NCBI RefSeq assembly: GCF_019645835.1
Contig: NZ_CP080998.1
Span: 3,410,001 to 3,474,000, forward strand
DNA: 64,000 nucleotides
Reading direction: 5' to 3'
Origin: Mycolicibacterium holsaticum DSM 44478 = JCM 12374
Lineage (GTDB): Bacteria; Actinomycetota; Actinomycetes; Mycobacteriales; Mycobacteriaceae
In this document: positions 61,783 to 64,000 of the stretch, in pieces
Layout of the letters: every line of letters begins with the position of its first letter
How positions within the stretch are numbered: position 1 is the first letter of the stretch
The notes under the pieces: generated by a model
The model's database searches: none
What the model saw: only the letters and a program-made list of their open reading frames with translations
Told to the model about the DNA's origin: nothing
Made by a program: the position numbers and the translations under genes

Positions 61783-63081
61783 GTGGGGCGTCCTCGCGTG
61801 ACGTCGAAGGCCGACCTCGCGGCGCATGCAGGCCATTCATACGACGACGGCACCCGACGGACGGAGATTCTGCAGACGGCGGCGTCGCTGATCGCCACGT
61901 CCGGTCTGCGGACGTCGCTTCAGGAGATCGCCGATGCCGCCGGCATTCTGCCAGGCAGCCTCTACCACCATTTCGAGTCCAAGGAAGCGATCCTCGTCGA
62001 GTTGCTTCGGCGTTACCACGAGGATCTCGACCGCATCGCCGAAGAAGCCCTCAACCGCCTCGACGATCCGACCTCGCTGTCGGCCTTCGACCGGATCGTG
62101 GAGTTGGGCGCGGCGATCGCCCAGTGCGCCGTGACACACAGCGCGGCGCTGCAGATGACGTTCTACGAGGCGCCGACCTCCAACCCCGAACTCGCTGCGC
62201 TGGCCCAGCAGCGCCCGGCGGCGATCCTCGAAGCGATGGTGCAGACGCTGCGGGCCGCCCGCTGGAACGGATATCTGCGGCCCGACGTCGATCTGCCGAT
62301 CCTTGCCGACCGGATCGTCCAGTCGATGCGACAGGTCGGCCTCGACGTCATCAGGCACAGTGCGGGTGCCGACAAGGCCGCGGCCCTGTTGTGCCGAATC
62401 CTGCTGGAGGGACTGGCGACTGTCCCGCCCAGCGATGCCGACCTCGATCGCTCTGCGGCGTTCATCGCCGCCGACGACGCCGTGAAGTCGTGGATCGAAG
62501 AGAAAGAGTCCGCACCGAACGACAAGGCCGCACACGTACGCGCGGTCGCACGCACCGAGTTCGGCCGAAAAGGCTACGAGGTCACCACGATCCGCGATAT
62601 CGCCTCGGCGGCGGGCCTGGGTACCGGAACGGTGTACCGCTTGATCGGCTCGAAAGAGGAGCTGTTGGCGTCGATCATGCAGTCGTTCGGCGAGAAGGTG
62701 GCCGAGGTGGGCTGGACCAGCGTGCTGCGGTCCGACGCGTCGGCGATCGAGAAGCTGGATGCGTTGAGTTGGATCCACACCAATGCCCTCGCCCACTTCG
62801 GCGACGAGTTCCGGATCCAGCTCGCGTGGATGCGGCAGTCGCCACCCGACACCCCCAACATCGCGTGGCTGTTCACCAAACGCGTCAGACAGATGAAAGC
62901 CCTACTCGCCGCGGGGGTTCGGTCAGGTGAGATCACCATCGACGGTCCGTCCAACGAGATGCTGGCCCGCATCGTCATCGGCGTCTCGTGGATCCCGGAG
63001 AACCTTCTGCGAGATCTCGGCACCCGCGCATCCCAGATCCATGTCCGCGACACGCTGTTGCGCGGGGTCACTGCGCGTTAG
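61783..63081 (+). CDS. Single-chain tandem TetR regulator (Mce3R-like architecture)
   Basis: A 432-residue protein that contains two complete TetR units in one chain. The first helix-turn-helix is LQEIADAAGILPGSLYHHF with ESKEAILVEL (about residues 43-70); the second is TIRDIASAAGLGTGTVYRLI with GSKEELLASI (about 265-295). Each is followed by a helical ligand domain. Mce3R of M. tuberculosis has this unusual layout. Because the two DNA-binding units differ, one chain should read an asymmetric operator, which is what the local 19-bp element looks like. GTG 61783 follows GGAGG. It is the obvious regulator of the surrounding genes. Confidence 0.92.
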   Translation: MGRPRVTSKADLAAHAGHSYDDGTRRTEILQTAASLIATSGLRTSLQEIADAAGILPGSLYHHFESKEAILVELLRRYHEDLDRIAEEALNRLDDPTSLSAFDRIVELGAAIAQCAVTHSAALQMTFYEAPTSNPELAALAQQRPAAILEAMVQTLRAARWNGYLRPDVDLPILADRIVQSMRQVGLDVIRHSAGADKAAALLCRILLEGLATVPPSDADLDRSAAFIAADDAVKSWIEEKESAPNDKAAHVRAVARTEFGRKGYEVTTIRDIASAAGLGTGTVYRLIGSKEELLASIMQSFGEKVAEVGWTSVLRSDASAIEKLDALSWIHTNALAHFGDEFRIQLAWMRQSPPDTPNIAWLFTKRVRQMKALLAAGVRSGEITIDGPSNEMLARIVIGVSWIPENLLRDLGTRASQIHVRDTLLRGVTAR

Positions 63082-64000
63082 CCGACCGTGATGGGCAGCT
63101 TGCCCCACCCTCGTACGCTCGACGTGTGCGCCATGGCGGCGTTGTCGTAGTCGACCTCCCACTCCGGCCAGCGCCTCAGCATCTCCTCGAGTGCGACCCT
63201 GGCCTGCATCCGGGCCAGCGACGAGCCGAGGCAGAAGTGCAGGCCCTGGCCGAACGACAGGTGTGCTCCGGTGCGATGGATGTCGAAACTCTCACCGTCG
63301 GGGTAGCGCCGCTCGTCTCGGTTGGCAGAGCCGTTGAGCAACAACATCACCGAACCCTCGGGGATCTTCTGCCCATAGCTCTCGGTGTCACGCGCGACAT
63401 AGCGGGCCTGCACGGGCGACGGCGCCTGGTAGCGCAGCACCTCCTCGATCGCCCGGGGAATCAACGAGAAATCCTCGACGAGTTCGCGGCGCTGATCGGG
63501 ATGCTCGGCGAGCATCTGCGCGATGAAACCGATCAGCCGTGTGGTGGTCTCGTTGCCGGCGCCGGCGATCATGCTGGTGTAGGTCAGCACTTCGATACGC
63601 GACAGGGGTCGCAGCTCGCCGTCCTCTTCGACCTCGGCGGTGAGCAACTGGGTCATCAGATCGTCTGACGGGTTTTCAGCCCGCCATTCGATGTAGTCGG
63701 CGAACAGCTGATAGGCGTTCTCGAACGCGGCTTGCGATACCGCCCGAAAGCTTCCCTCTTTCAGCCCGATCGAAGCATCGGTGTTGTCGCGGATCTGCTG
63801 CTGGCCCTCCTCGGGGATGCCCAGCAGGTAACCGATGGTCCGCATCGGAATCAGCGCGCCGAAATCACCGATCACGTCGAAACTGGTTGCCCCGGCGAGC
63901 GCGTCGAGCGCTCGGACACAGAATCCGCGGGTCAGCGGTTCGATGGCGTCCATCCGGCGCGGCGTGAACACCCTCGACAGCACCCGACGATGGATGTCGT
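63078..64000 (-). CDS. Cytochrome P450, N-terminus beyond window
   Basis: 307 codons of a P450 are present; the frame is open to the window end, where DIHRRVLSRVFTPRRM is the C-helix region, so about 100 residues are missing. I-helix IAGAGNETTTRL, K-helix IEEVLRYQAPS and heme loop FGQGLHFCLG are intact. Its stop overlaps the end of the tandem TetR gene by four bases (convergent). It is a third distinct intact-looking P450 in the window and may belong to the same regulon, but its promoter is not in view. Confidence 0.92.
   Translation of the reverse strand, partial: DIHRRVLSRVFTPRRMDAIEPLTRGFCVRALDALAGATSFDVIGDFGALIPMRTIGYLLGIPEEGQQQIRDNTDASIGLKEGSFRAVSQAAFENAYQLFADYIEWRAENPSDDLMTQLLTAEVEEDGELRPLSRIEVLTYTSMIAGAGNETTTRLIGFIAQMLAEHPDQRRELVEDFSLIPRAIEEVLRYQAPSPVQARYVARDTESYGQKIPEGSVMLLLNGSANRDERRYPDGESFDIHRTGAHLSFGQGLHFCLGSSLARMQARVALEEMLRRWPEWEVDYDNAAMAHTSSVRGWGKLPITVG

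Overview
The window looks like a chromosomal segment of a mycobacterium, probably an environmental Mycolicibacterium-type species. It is GC-rich throughout. The block rlmN - cdsA - frr - pyrH - MarR - amiC - tsf - rpsB - M23 peptidase - xerC - siderophore-interacting protein - dprA - comM - yraN follows, as I recall it, the order around Rv2880c-Rv2898c of M. tuberculosis. Mycobacterial hallmarks include an IdeR-type iron box, two hemophore-like secreted proteins, a mycofactocin-type alcohol dehydrogenase, AveC-family membrane proteins and many P450/SDR/TetR genes. No tRNA, rRNA, CRISPR array or insertion sequence was seen. No gene-free gap exceeds about 300 nt.

Layout. 1-4533: a small catabolic island (TetR tail, CaiB-type CoA-transferase, APH-like phosphotransferase, TetR, aldehyde dehydrogenase). 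4629-9289: SnoaL-like protein, TetR plus an unknown protein, then a Rieske oxygenase operon with an NTF2-like partner, a wrecked P450 gene and an SDR. 9338-31447: the conserved housekeeping block above. Inserted in it are a glucose dehydrogenase/GH15 pair, an orphan ANTAR protein, a MarR/methyltransferase pair with tandem operators, glycerate kinase, a remnant of an F420-type oxidoreductase, an alpha/beta hydrolase, lactate 2-monooxygenase and a secreted glycoside hydrolase. 31575-39164: DUF1206 protein, hemophore-like protein, then an IdeR-box-preceded operon of a ferric ABC importer (lipoprotein, permease, ATPase) coupled to an 847-residue adenylation/carrier/membrane-acyltransferase fusion. 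39145-45933: thioesterase, CoA-transferase, fused 2-oxoacid dehydrogenase E1, HAD phosphatase, a second hemophore-like protein, small secreted protein, an AveC-like protein and a previously unlisted 37-residue membrane peptide.

46028-64000 is the most interesting accessory part. A tightly packed ten-gene minus-strand operon encodes a VWA protein, a MoxR/NorQ-type AAA ATPase, a periplasmic-binding-fold protein without signal peptide, an AveC-family protein, SDR, aldehyde dehydrogenase, P450, SDR, P450 and a mycofactocin-type SDR. Beside it lie an SDR, a second copy of the binding protein broken by one amber codon, a nitroreductase/SnoaL pair, and a single-chain tandem TetR regulator resembling Mce3R in architecture. 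Five promoter regions here carry versions of one asymmetric 19-bp element (best copies TTGACCAAATATCTGTTCC and TTGACCAAAAATCTGTTCC). The natural inference is one regulon under the tandem TetR protein, for oxidising an unknown alicyclic or terpenoid-like substrate through alcohol, aldehyde and acid.
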